A DNA stretch of 64,000 bases from Tildeniella nuda ZEHNDER 1965/U140. GTDB lineage: Bacteria > Cyanobacteriota > Cyanobacteriia > Leptolyngbyales > Leptolyngbyaceae. This document shows, one piece after another, positions 9,065 through 16,932 of this stretch (the first letter of the stretch is position 1; every line of letters starts with the position of its first letter). Under the pieces are notes generated by a model, which worked only from the letters and a program-made list of their open reading frames with translations, made no database searches and had not been told where the DNA came from. The position numbers and the translations under genes are program-made. The DNA is taken from positions 1 through 64,000 of the forward strand of contig JAHHIG010000002.1 of the NCBI GenBank assembly GCA_019358895.1, read 5' to 3'.

Positions 9065-9577
9065 GTGTCTTCATCACACCAGATGCCCGATGGTTACCAG
9101 TTGCGTGTGGGTTCTGGGCTTGATCGCGCCCTGTTGGTGAAGTTCATGCAGCGGACGTATCAGGAGATGGAAGGGGCAGGCGAGTACGCACATCTGGCAC
9201 AGACGGTGGAGCACTATTTGTCAAGCGAAACGCCGCTCTGGTGGGTTTCTTTGTCTACTGACGATCGCTCAGGAAGTTTGCCCAACGTACCGTTACGTCG
9301 ATTGCCCCAACCCATTGCGTGTCTCTGGTTGGGGAGTGCGATCGACCAACTGCATGGCGATCGTCATGCTCATATCTTCTTACTCTACGTACTCCCAGAG
9401 CACCGACGGAAAGGTATTGGTAAAGCGCTTATGCTTCACGCTGAAGCCTGGGCAAAAGCCAGAGGCGATCGCCAAATTGGGCTTCAGGTCTTTCAATCAA
9501 ATCAAGCTGCTCTTAGTCTTTACGATCGCTTAGGCTTTCGTACTCAATCGCTATGGATGGTGAAGTCTTTGTGGTAG
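9065..9577 (+). CDS. GNAT family N-acetyltransferase
   Basis: Acetyl-CoA-dependent N-acetyltransferase of the GNAT superfamily, 170 aa from GTG at 9065. The acetyl-CoA pyrophosphate-binding motif A is LYVLPEHRRKGIGKALMLHAEAWAK split across strand 4 and helix 3 (R-x-x-G-x-G/A pattern in HRRKGIGKAL), followed by LQVFQSNQAALSLYDRLGF, the usual motif B end. The acceptor (amine, peptide N-terminus or small molecule) cannot be inferred. It is a stand-alone gene convergent with the PlsC-type acyltransferase. Confidence 0.88.
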   Translation: MSSSHQMPDGYQLRVGSGLDRALLVKFMQRTYQEMEGAGEYAHLAQTVEHYLSSETPLWWVSLSTDDRSGSLPNVPLRRLPQPIACLWLGSAIDQLHGDRHAHIFLLYVLPEHRRKGIGKALMLHAEAWAKARGDRQIGLQVFQSNQAALSLYDRLGFRTQSLWMVKSLW

Positions 9578-9631
9578 GTGAAGTCTTTATAGTAAGAGTG
9601 CTGACTCAGAACTCGGCTTCTGACGAACGAC

Positions 9632-10306
9632 TCACAAGCCTTTTAACAGCGCTTCTTCAAGGGCTTCGGTGAGCGCTTGAGCAGTCTGCTTATCAGTTCT
9701 CTGTTGATGGTCAACGGTATACAGTGGCGGGCTGATGGTGATGGTGACGTGTGATCGCCAGACTGGTGCGGGCTGATAGTGGATAGCAATGGGCACGATC
9801 GGAATGTGTAGCCGCTCGGATGACAGCGCCTCTGCTTGCAGCACCAGCCGCGCCAAGCCAAGCTTGAGCGACCGCACAGCCTGATCGCGGACGATGCCCC
9901 CTTCTGGAAACAGCATCAGCTTTTTGCCCCTTTGTAGGAGTGCGATCGCATAGCGAAAACTAGCGATTTTAGGCTGGTTTACATCCACTGGAAACGCTCC
10001 CAGTCGAGGTAGTAGCCAGCCCTGCCAGCCCGAAAACTGATTGGCATTCGTCATAAACCAGAGCGGTTCGACGCTTAGCACTGCCAGCACAACCGGATCC
10101 CAACGGCTGTAATGTTTGGGTGCCAGCACCATCGCGCCTTGAGTTGGCAGATGCTTGATGCCTTCAATGACGATCGAACCAAAGAAAAGGCTCAAAAACA
10201 AACGATGCAGTGGCAGCAGCAGCCAGTAAAGCCACGGCTCAACCGACGCATGCACAGGTGGCTCAGATACGGCTTGTGGATCAAGGCTAGCTTGTGGAGT
10301 AGACAT
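9632..10306 (-). CDS. 1-acylglycerol-3-phosphate acyltransferase family (PlsC type)
   Basis: Membrane-associated lysophospholipid acyltransferase of the PlsC/AGPAT family; it would transfer an acyl group from acyl-ACP to a lysophospholipid in membrane lipid synthesis. The HX4D catalytic motif is His65-Asp70 (KHYSRWDP) and the substrate-binding FPEGG lies at 133-137, counted from the ATG at 10306 (224 aa). An in-frame upstream start at 10351 would add 15 hydrophobic residues; neither start has a good ribosome site. Hydrophobic segments lie at about residues 25-45. Cyanobacteria often carry several PlsC paralogues, so a role beyond housekeeping phosphatidic acid synthesis is possible. Confidence 0.87.
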   Translation of the reverse strand: MSTPQASLDPQAVSEPPVHASVEPWLYWLLLPLHRLFLSLFFGSIVIEGIKHLPTQGAMVLAPKHYSRWDPVVLAVLSVEPLWFMTNANQFSGWQGWLLPRLGAFPVDVNQPKIASFRYAIALLQRGKKLMLFPEGGIVRDQAVRSLKLGLARLVLQAEALSSERLHIPIVPIAIHYQPAPVWRSHVTITISPPLYTVDHQQRTDKQTAQALTEALEEALLKGL

Positions 10307-10371
10307 AACATCAGCCAGAAAGAAGTAAGAGATGGGCAAATAGCAGAACAACGGGGCACAGGTACATTAGC

Positions 10372-10488
10372 TCCTGCCTCCTGCCTCTTCGCGGAAGTGA
10401 GGTGTGAGGTGTATTGCTTCTGCCTCCTGCCATCTGCCTCCTGCCTCCTTCCATCTGCCTCCTGCCATCTGCCATCTCCCATTCTTGA
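10372..10488. repeat. Low-complexity CTGCCTCCTGCC repeat
   Basis: Degenerate tandem array of CTGCCTCC, CTGCCATC and CTTCCATC units between the acyltransferase and DUF3370 genes. It is a simple-sequence region of a kind also seen at 21283-21366. Open frames crossing it on both strands are artefacts of the composition. Confidence 0.7.
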
Positions 10489-10500
10489 TCACCATCCCTA

Positions 10501-11970
10501 TCAAGGATTATTCACCGTCTTTACCGTCAAAACCTGTGGTGGGGTCGAATCAGGTGGATAGAGAAAGTCTAGCTGGACGAGGCGACGATCGCCTTTTGGC
10601 ATGGTCAGCGAAATCAACGGTTCGCCCTCTTGTCCGCGCTGAAGGATCAGGTGGACATAACGCGTTTGGGGTGCCCCTCGATCGTCGGTGTAGCGCAAAC
10701 GTACGGGTCCACGAAAGAAAATGCGATCCTCAGGTGGTGTAAAAAACAGTAGCCCACCTTTGGCTCGATCTTCCTTTAAGGGTGTCTGAATTGCCACAGT
10801 CACTGTCTGGCGCTGTCCAGTAGCGTTGTGTAACGGCAACGTCAGGCTGTACTGAATACCATAGTTACCATGCGCCTGGTAAGCCGTATCAGGGTAACGT
10901 ACCAGCAAGGATGCACTCTGCACTTGCCCGGTGCCAAACGTGCCTTGATACAACGTACTCAGCCCGTAAGAAAAGGCACGTCCTCGTTTGGGAATGCTCA
11001 ACGAATCAGCTTTAGGACTATCCGTTAAGTTTGCCTTCCACTCCGAGCCGAGCGCGACACCCGAAACACGTCCATAAATGACACGAGCGTAATCTTTCAG
11101 CCGCTCGATCGGCGTTGGCGGAATATCACGCGGTCCTGCCAAACTACTGTTAAGCAGCAAGTTTTGCCATTCCTCTAAGGTCGGGCTGCGTTCCGTTTTA
11201 TCGGGATTCAACGGTGCAAACATTGCCAGACTTGCCATGTAAACGGGTCCATTGCTCCTGAGCCGCAGCAGCGTTGAGCGACCGTTAGACGAAGGCGTGA
11301 CATTCCCCACGGGGATCGGCAGGTTCATGAGCATCCAGCTTTGTCGGGGTGGGACGACCATCACAGCGGGCCAGTTTCCCTGCCGCCGTCCGCGCAGTAC
11401 ATCATTGACCGTGCGGCTACCGGGTCCTGCATAAACCCTCCCCGTCGGATCATCCACATAAGAGGGCAACTCCACAAACAGCGCATCGGGACGTGTGAGA
11501 TAGCTGGCACCCTGCAAAATGTCGATCGTCACAGGCTGATACGTCGGGTTATACACCAGCACTCCCTGAAAGAGCGTGCGCGTATTATTCGAGCCTTTCG
11601 TTCTTGCAATGTGATGCGAGAATAAATCAAACCGACCCTGAAAGGGAAAGTTGAGATGGGCGAATGCGACTGCCTTGCCCTCTGGCGGAAAGGTCGATAG
11701 CAAAATGCCCTCGGTCTGCACTAGCTCAGGACTGTTACTATTGAAAACCGGAACGGTATCAAGCTGTCCGGGTAAGGGGCGAAGCTCTTGAGGCTCAAAC
11801 ACTTCTTGACGCTGAAGCAATTCCTGAGGCGGTAACCGCTGCTCCTGAAACGGCACAATTTCTTGTGGCGGTGGTACTTTTGGTGGTGTTGAGGTTGGTG
11901 ATGAAGGCGATGGTAAGGGAATCGGAGCCGCGATCGTCTGTGCGAGGGTGAACGATAACAATGAAAACAT
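10501..11970 (-). CDS. DUF3370 domain-containing protein
   Basis: 489-residue protein matching the cyanobacterial DUF3370 family of unknown function. It starts with a hydrophobic, signal-peptide-like stretch (MFSLLSFTLAQTIAAP), then a Pro/Gln-rich linker with PPQE/PQEL repeats (about residues 18-65), then the conserved domain with FAHLNFPFQGRFDLF and the dense NNTRTLFQGVLVYNP and VVPPRQSWMLMNLPIPVG stretches. Likely exported to the periplasm or surface. ATG at 11970 is used; a TTG two codons upstream is possible. No enzymatic motif is apparent. Confidence 0.85.
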   Translation of the reverse strand: MFSLLSFTLAQTIAAPIPLPSPSSPTSTPPKVPPPQEIVPFQEQRLPPQELLQRQEVFEPQELRPLPGQLDTVPVFNSNSPELVQTEGILLSTFPPEGKAVAFAHLNFPFQGRFDLFSHHIARTKGSNNTRTLFQGVLVYNPTYQPVTIDILQGASYLTRPDALFVELPSYVDDPTGRVYAGPGSRTVNDVLRGRRQGNWPAVMVVPPRQSWMLMNLPIPVGNVTPSSNGRSTLLRLRSNGPVYMASLAMFAPLNPDKTERSPTLEEWQNLLLNSSLAGPRDIPPTPIERLKDYARVIYGRVSGVALGSEWKANLTDSPKADSLSIPKRGRAFSYGLSTLYQGTFGTGQVQSASLLVRYPDTAYQAHGNYGIQYSLTLPLHNATGQRQTVTVAIQTPLKEDRAKGGLLFFTPPEDRIFFRGPVRLRYTDDRGAPQTRYVHLILQRGQEGEPLISLTMPKGDRRLVQLDFLYPPDSTPPQVLTVKTVNNP

Positions 11971-12390
11971 CAGCAAAACCGAAAGAATCCTACAGCAAGG
12001 GCATTAACTGGCACAGGTATGAACTGGCAGAGTCATAAGAGCGTCGGGCGGTGTGTACCCGATCGTAGTAACCAACTGCCAGGTCTAAGAGCAGTGTGAG
12101 AAGCCAACGGTACAAAAGCGCTACTCGACTAAAACGGTGCAACTTCAGGTAGAAGGATGACATGAGCAGGAGGTGAGCTACAACACCTGAGCTTTTTAGA
12201 CACACAACATTTATTTAGGAGTCGCAGAATCATACACTAGGTTCAAAACCGCTATCGATGATTACACCCATCCGCAACTAGCGTCAGGAGCTTTAACAGT
12301 TTCTCGTTAAGCGTGAATCCTGACAAGCCAGCATTCACCCTGAACAGAGTAAGCGTTTTAGCCGCTTAGACCAAGAAACCTGTCACAGCA
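11971..12390. other. Intergenic, no supported gene
   Basis: 420 bases between divergent DUF3370 and MORN genes. A 71-codon minus-strand frame (11990-12205) has no domain resemblance and is not called. The divergent arrangement implies promoters for both neighbours here, but I see no consensus pair I would defend. Confidence 0.45.
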
Positions 12391-13170
12391 ATGCAACGAT
12401 CGACACATCTCTTTAAGGAAAGAATTTTGCCTGAACCCCGTTTAGCTCGTCGTTTGAGCCTTACCATACTGTTTTTGGTCAGTATTAATAGTTTTAGCTA
12501 TCTCCATGATGCCCTCTTCGCGCCTGCGATCGCGCAAACGGCTGATGCGGGTAATTACTGCCAAGGGCGATCGCGCGATGGCTTCATTAATGGCAAAGCG
12601 GTCTGCACGTTTCCCAGCGGCAACCGTTATGAAGGCGAACTGCGCGACAGCCGACGACAGGGTAAAGGTGCCTTTATTTTTGCTAACGGCACTCGCTGTG
12701 ACGGTGAGTTTAAGGAGGGTTTGCTCAACGGCAGAGGAGTTTGTACGTTTCCCAGCGGCAATCGCTACGAAGGCGACTTTCGTAACGGCAAACGTGAGGG
12801 TAGAGGCATCTTTAGCTTTGCTGACGGCACTCGTTGTGATGGTGAGTTCCAGAACAATTTGCTCAATGGTACTGGCGTTTGCACGTTTCCTGGTGGGAAC
12901 CGCTTTGAGGGTACCTTTCAGGACAGTCGTCGCCAAGGTAAGGGCGTTTTTGTCTTCGCAAATGGTATTCGCTGCGAGGGGGACTTTCGCAATGAAGTGC
13001 TGAATGGCTTCGGTGTTTGCACGTTTCCCAGCGGTAATCGCTATGAGGGCGAATTTCGTGACGGTAGGCAGAACGGCAGAGGCACTTACGTTTTTGCCGA
13101 TGGCACCCGCATTGAAGGTGTATGGCGAGACGGTAAATATTTCAAAATTCCTAAAGACGGGCGCATGTAA
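12391..13170 (+). CDS. Exported MORN-repeat protein
   Basis: 259 residues. A signal-peptide-like hydrophobic segment (about residues 24-45, ending near AIAQTA) precedes eight regular MORN repeats of about 23 residues that fill the rest. Repeats alternate between two forms, one with (Y/F)EG(D/E)F and one with R-C-(D/E)-G-(D/E)-F, and the linkers alternate VCTFPSGN and FANGT/FADGT, so the true unit is a 46-residue pair with regularly spaced cysteines. MORN arrays form an elongated beta-sheet used in membrane or protein binding. Function is unknown. It is followed by the first copy of a 107-base repeat (13176-13282). Confidence 0.85.
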   Translation: MQRSTHLFKERILPEPRLARRLSLTILFLVSINSFSYLHDALFAPAIAQTADAGNYCQGRSRDGFINGKAVCTFPSGNRYEGELRDSRRQGKGAFIFANGTRCDGEFKEGLLNGRGVCTFPSGNRYEGDFRNGKREGRGIFSFADGTRCDGEFQNNLLNGTGVCTFPGGNRFEGTFQDSRRQGKGVFVFANGIRCEGDFRNEVLNGFGVCTFPSGNRYEGEFRDGRQNGRGTYVFADGTRIEGVWRDGKYFKIPKDGRM

Positions 13171-13175
13171 AGCTA

Positions 13176-13282
13176 AGAGCTTGCTAAAAAATAACGGCAC
13201 ACTTTTGGATCAGCGATCAGCTTTTCGCTGGCGGCTGACGGCTGACAGCTACAGACCCTGCTGGTCTTTCTGTACAACTCCT
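13176..13282 (+). repeat. Direct repeat, copy A
   Basis: About 107 bases beginning AGAGCTTGCTAAAAAATAAC and ending TTTCTGTACAACTCCT. The near-identical copy B is at 13787-13886. The unit includes the imperfect hairpin GATCAGCTTTTCGCTG. Each copy begins shortly after a stop codon, so the unit may be a mobile 3'-end element. Confidence 0.8.
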
Positions 13283-13442
13283 AAGGCACAGTGACAGGTG
13301 TTTTTTTCTTTTGCGAGGTCTTTTGCGTTTTCTTAAGCGCAATGTCTCAATTATTGCTCTTTGTAAGGATTGCTGTATCTCACAGCACATCTTCCCTTAA
13401 ACTAAGCTCTCAGTCTGAGTTTTAAGCGTCTTAGGTAAACAC

Positions 13443-13757
13443 ATGCCGCACTTCTCCTGGCACGATTATTTAATGATTCTTTCGTTCTTTGCGTCGATCG
13501 CGGGTACAGCGCTTCTCTTTAACGGTACCCAAGCAGATGAGAGCGATTGGGAAACCACCGATCGCGTGTTGATGTTGATGACGTTTACCTATTGGATGGT
13601 CTACTGCCTTGCCACGGGCGTACAACATTTTATTTTGCCCCAGTGGGAGGTGCTGCTCTGGAGCGTGAAGCTAACAGGCGTACTTGCGTACTTGCTGACC
13701 GCAGCCTGTATGCTCAGCTTGCCGCTGCACCGTGTTGCTATCCGCCAACCAGAGTAA
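13443..13757 (+). CDS. Three-helix membrane protein of unknown function
   Basis: 104-residue integral membrane protein with three predicted transmembrane segments, at about residues 8-25 (MILSFFASIAGTALLF), 40-62 (MLMTFTYWMVYCLATGV) and 72-93 (WSVKLTGVLAYLLTAACMLS). No family recognised. ATG at 13443 lies directly after the sequence TAAACAC with no strong ribosome site. The gene is bracketed by two copies of a 107-base direct repeat, the second starting 30 bases after its stop codon. Confidence 0.65.
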   Translation: MPHFSWHDYLMILSFFASIAGTALLFNGTQADESDWETTDRVLMLMTFTYWMVYCLATGVQHFILPQWEVLLWSVKLTGVLAYLLTAACMLSLPLHRVAIRQPE

Positions 13758-14270
13758 TGAGTGATGGGGCATGGAAATTAGCGCTTAGAGCTTGCTAAAA
13801 AATAACTGCACGCTTTTGAATCAGCGATCAGCTTTTTGCTGATGGCTGACGGCTATAGACCCTGCTGTTATTTCTGTACAACTCCTTCGTTTCTCGAATT
13901 AGGTTCTCGAAGAAGCGTAGTGCTACTGACTGACGATGCCAGCACATAGGCGCACCAGTTTCCCTCTGTTGAGCTGTTGCGTGTCAATGTAGCGGCTCTA
14001 CAGGTAGCCAACCATAGTGCTGGCACACGTCCCACGAAACCGAGTTTCTGTGGGACGTGTGCAGTCCTACTTTAAAGATTTTGCCCACCGCCCCTGGTTT
14101 GTTCCTAAACTAAGAGCAGATAGACCTTAGATCAACGACTTCCTGGTCGCTAAAGCGGCAAACCAGTACACGTTGAACCTCAGTCTGCCTACTATTGCAT
14201 CTGCCGTTGTCGGTTCATTGGGTCACTTCCGGGTTCCGATCGAACTATTCGCAATTACCTGGCTTTCTGA
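13758..14270. other. Intergenic, mostly repeat sequence
   Basis: 513 bases. The first part holds repeat copy B (13787-13886). The rest (about 13900-14270) has no open frame I would call; short GGGACGTGTG / CCCACGAAACCGAGTTTCTG segments resemble degenerate dispersed repeats. Promoter sequences for the kinase gene at 14271 presumably lie in the right half. Confidence 0.5.
13787..13886 (+). repeat. Direct repeat, copy B
   Basis: Second copy of the unit at 13176-13282, with the same start (AGAGCTTGCTAAAAAATAAC) and the same end (TTTCTGTACAACTCCT), differing by scattered substitutions and a few missing bases. A shorter related piece (GCTGACGGCTGATCGCTGAC) is near 18365-18395. Confidence 0.8.
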
Positions 14271-15374
14271 ATGAATCATTCGGCGACTGATTTACTCAAC
14301 TTTCGTGCTGATCTGCTTAACCAGACATATCTGGGGCAGTTGTGTGGATCGGGACAGCGTTTTCTCGATCGCTATGAGATCCTGAAGATTCTCGGTCGGG
14401 GTGGCTTTGGTATCACTTTTTTGGCGAGGGATGCTTCGCTTCCTGGGCAACCTCTCTGTGTGATCAAGCAACTGTGTCCCAAAGTTAACGATGCGGCTGC
14501 GCTGCAACAGGCTCGTAAGCGGTTTGAGCAGGAAGCTGCAACCCTGAGCAAACTTGGCAGTCATGCTCAGATTCCCCAGTTGCTGAACTATTTTGAAACG
14601 GCTGGTGAATTTTATTTAGTGCAAGAATACGTCCGAGGGTTCACGCTGAGTAAAGCCGTGAAACGCTATGGTCCTTTTTCTGAAACTGGCGTGAAGCAGT
14701 TTCTGCGTGAGTTTTTGCCTCTATTACAGTATGTGCATGGCAATCGTGTCATTCATCGAGACATCAAACCACCTAACCTGATTCGCTGTCGTGATGATGG
14801 CAGGCTGGTACTGATCGATTTTGGCGCGGTTAAACAGATTGCTAAAACCAGCGATTCAGGTGCTAAATCAACGACGACGCAATTTGTGGGTACCGTTGGG
14901 TTTGCGCCACCAGAGCAACTTGCCTCTCGCCCAATTTACTCTAGCGACATCTATGCAGTTGGTGTGACCTGCTTGTATCTGCTGTCGGGTAAACCACCAC
15001 TGGAGTTTGACTACGAATTTCTGACGGGCGATGTGCGCTGGAGTGACTACGTTTCGGTCAGCGAACACTTTGGCACGGTGTTGAGCAAAATGCTGAAAGT
15101 GTCTCCTCAAGAGCGTTTTCAGTCGGTTGATGAGGTCATGCGGGCACTGGAGTTGGAGCCTTACTTCGACAATCTGGTGCATTGTATGAATATTAAGCCC
15201 AAGCCCTTTCCTCATACCGCCCAAAATGAGACCGATGCTGAGAGCTACGTGCCGCCGATGGTGCGAACCGCGATGGCAATTCGAGATTGGCAAGCCAAAC
15301 TGAAGGCTAGACGGCTGCGCGATCGTCTCTACCAGCCCACCATCACCCACAGTGGTTCGAGCTACTTTCGGTAA
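14271..15374 (+). CDS. Serine/threonine protein kinase (Hanks type)
   Basis: Soluble Hanks-type kinase, 367 aa. The glycine loop is ILGRGGFGITFLARD, the VAIK-type lysine lies in CVIKQLCP, the catalytic loop is HRDIKPPNL, the DFG motif is DFGAVK and the APE-like motif is FAPPEQLASRP. The kinase domain spans about residues 30-300. The remaining C-terminal tail of about 65 residues has no membrane helix or sensor domain. The LYLLSGKPPLEF segment is typical of cyanobacterial Spk kinases. It lies 110 bases upstream of an ECF sigma factor and anti-sigma pair on the same strand, so a link in signalling is possible but unproven. Confidence 0.93.
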   Translation: MNHSATDLLNFRADLLNQTYLGQLCGSGQRFLDRYEILKILGRGGFGITFLARDASLPGQPLCVIKQLCPKVNDAAALQQARKRFEQEAATLSKLGSHAQIPQLLNYFETAGEFYLVQEYVRGFTLSKAVKRYGPFSETGVKQFLREFLPLLQYVHGNRVIHRDIKPPNLIRCRDDGRLVLIDFGAVKQIAKTSDSGAKSTTTQFVGTVGFAPPEQLASRPIYSSDIYAVGVTCLYLLSGKPPLEFDYEFLTGDVRWSDYVSVSEHFGTVLSKMLKVSPQERFQSVDEVMRALELEPYFDNLVHCMNIKPKPFPHTAQNETDAESYVPPMVRTAMAIRDWQAKLKARRLRDRLYQPTITHSGSSYFR

Positions 15375-15484
15375 GCAGGCTGAGGTGTGATTCGCTGACT
15401 TATGCTTAAATGACATCATGCTTGTTCTTGCGTAAAGCAGAACATGCCAAAACTGCAAGCGATGCACGATGTCATTACCCCTGA

Positions 15485-16060
15485 ATGGCGACCGAACCAC
15501 CCTCAAATGAAGCCATTCTCCTGATCCGAGTTGCCCAGCGCGATCAGGCGGCTTTGGCAGAACTGTACGATCGCTATGCACGAGTTCTCTACTCCGTTGC
15601 CTTCAGAAGCTTGAGATCTGCTGAAGAAAGCGAAGAAGTTGTTTTAGATGTTTTTGCCCAGGTATGGCGCACGGCAGCCCGCTATGACGCAAGCCGAGGA
15701 CGGGTCGATAGCTGGCTGTTTATGATGACGCGCAGTCGCGTGTTGGATCGGCTCCGCAGTTTACAGCGCACAACCAAGGTTACACTCGCGTCAGAGAATG
15801 TTGCAGAGATCCAAACAACCAATCCTGGCGTAGATCCTATTGAAAACCTCCTGATCTCAGAGCGCCGCGATCGAGTGTTAGCCGCCCTCAGCCAACTTCC
15901 CGAAGAGCAACGCCAGGTAATCGAGTTGGCATACTACAAGGGTCTCACCCAATCGGAAATCGCCGCGCAAACAAACCTTTCCCTCGGTACTGTTAAAACT
16001 CGCGTTCGGTTAGGGTTGAGCAAATTGCGAGTTGCCCTCGGTTACTGGGAGCCAAGCTAG
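15485..16060 (+). CDS. ECF-type RNA polymerase sigma factor
   Basis: Group 4 (ECF) sigma-70 factor, 191 aa. Region 2 is at about residues 18-90, with ALAELYDRYARVLYSVAF and the -10-reading helix near VVLDVFAQVWRTA and WLFMMTRSRVLDRLRS. Region 4 is at about residues 135-190, with LPEEQRQVIELAYYKGLTQ and the helix-turn-helix SEIAAQTNLSLGTVKTRV. There is no region 3, as expected for this group. ATG at 15485. The next gene, 27 bases downstream on the same strand, is its probable membrane anti-sigma factor, the standard arrangement for co-transcribed regulation by sequestration. Confidence 0.94.
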   Translation: MATEPPSNEAILLIRVAQRDQAALAELYDRYARVLYSVAFRSLRSAEESEEVVLDVFAQVWRTAARYDASRGRVDSWLFMMTRSRVLDRLRSLQRTTKVTLASENVAEIQTTNPGVDPIENLLISERRDRVLAALSQLPEEQRQVIELAYYKGLTQSEIAAQTNLSLGTVKTRVRLGLSKLRVALGYWEPS

Positions 16061-16087
16061 GATAGGAATCTAGACCATCAGAATGTA

Positions 16088-16927
16088 ATGAACGCTGAAG
16101 ACCGCTGTTTCTGTGAACTTGCTCCGCTGTATGCACTCAACTTGCTTGACGATGATGAGCGTCACTGGGTTGAGGCACAAATCCTTGAAAATCCAGAGTT
16201 GGCAACTGAGCTGGCAGAGCACCAAACCACAGTGAATGCCCTTCCTTATGGCACACCAGCAGTACCGATGGCAGCAGATCTAAAAGACCGACTGTTTCAA
16301 CGGTTAGCAGAAGAGCCAGCAGATCCACCACCGCTCATTGCTCTTCCCACACGTCCTAACCAATCGTTTCAGGACGAACAATCTATCCCCGCTTCTGCTC
16401 CAATGCCTGTCAGCGGAGTGCGGGACGGTGATTCACGTGTTATGCCGTTCCGTCGCCGCACTGAGGTCTGGTTACAGGCTGCTGGGGCTATTGCCGCACT
16501 GGCAGCGATCGCCCTTTTAGTAGACAACTACCGTCTTCGTCAACGCGTTCAGGCTGATCAGGCGATCGTTGCCACCCTTCAACAGCCCGACAGCATTGTT
16601 TACACACTTAGAGGGACTGAGCAAGCTGCAACTGCCTCTGGTAGCCTGGTGGTTAACCCTGGTGAAAAAACGGCTGTCGTGCTTGTGCAGAATCTGCCCG
16701 CCTTGCCTGAAGGAAAGGCATATCGCCTGTGGGCAATTCCCAAAGGGGCGACTAAACCAACCTATTGCGGAGAGTTTAACAACAGTAGCACTGGTACCGT
16801 TCAATGGTCTCTACCGGAAGTAGAGTGTAGTGCCAGTGCTCCCCAAATGCTCATCACGGCTGAATCGGTGACCGCTCCCCCGGTGCCAGCAGGACCGTTA
16901 GTCATGAAGAGTATGCTGCGATCGTGA
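16088..16927 (+). CDS. Anti-sigma factor, RskA-like
   Basis: Single-pass membrane anti-sigma factor, 279 aa. The cytoplasmic N-terminal domain (about residues 1-70: LAPLYALNLLDDDERHWVEA) resembles the anti-sigma domain of RskA. One transmembrane segment is at about 133-150 (AAGAIAALAAIALLV), and the C-terminal extracytoplasmic RskA domain shows LPALPEGKAYRLWAIP and the PAGPLVMKSM end. It lacks the HxxxCxxC zinc motif of ZAS-type anti-sigma factors. It should bind and hold the ECF sigma factor encoded 27 bases upstream until a signal, probably proteolysis, releases it. Its stop is 5 bases from the stop of the convergent hydrolase gene. Confidence 0.88.
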   Translation: MNAEDRCFCELAPLYALNLLDDDERHWVEAQILENPELATELAEHQTTVNALPYGTPAVPMAADLKDRLFQRLAEEPADPPPLIALPTRPNQSFQDEQSIPASAPMPVSGVRDGDSRVMPFRRRTEVWLQAAGAIAALAAIALLVDNYRLRQRVQADQAIVATLQQPDSIVYTLRGTEQAATASGSLVVNPGEKTAVVLVQNLPALPEGKAYRLWAIPKGATKPTYCGEFNNSSTGTVQWSLPEVECSASAPQMLITAESVTAPPVPAGPLVMKSMLRS

Positions 16928-16932
16928 ATGCC

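Noticed and set aside
11990-12205. 71-codon minus-strand frame
   Set aside because: No recognised domain, no ribosome site, and partly repetitive composition.
12442-13200. 252-codon minus-strand frame opposite the MORN gene
   Set aside because: Mirror of the MORN repeats; repetitive Ala/Thr/Val content is an artefact.
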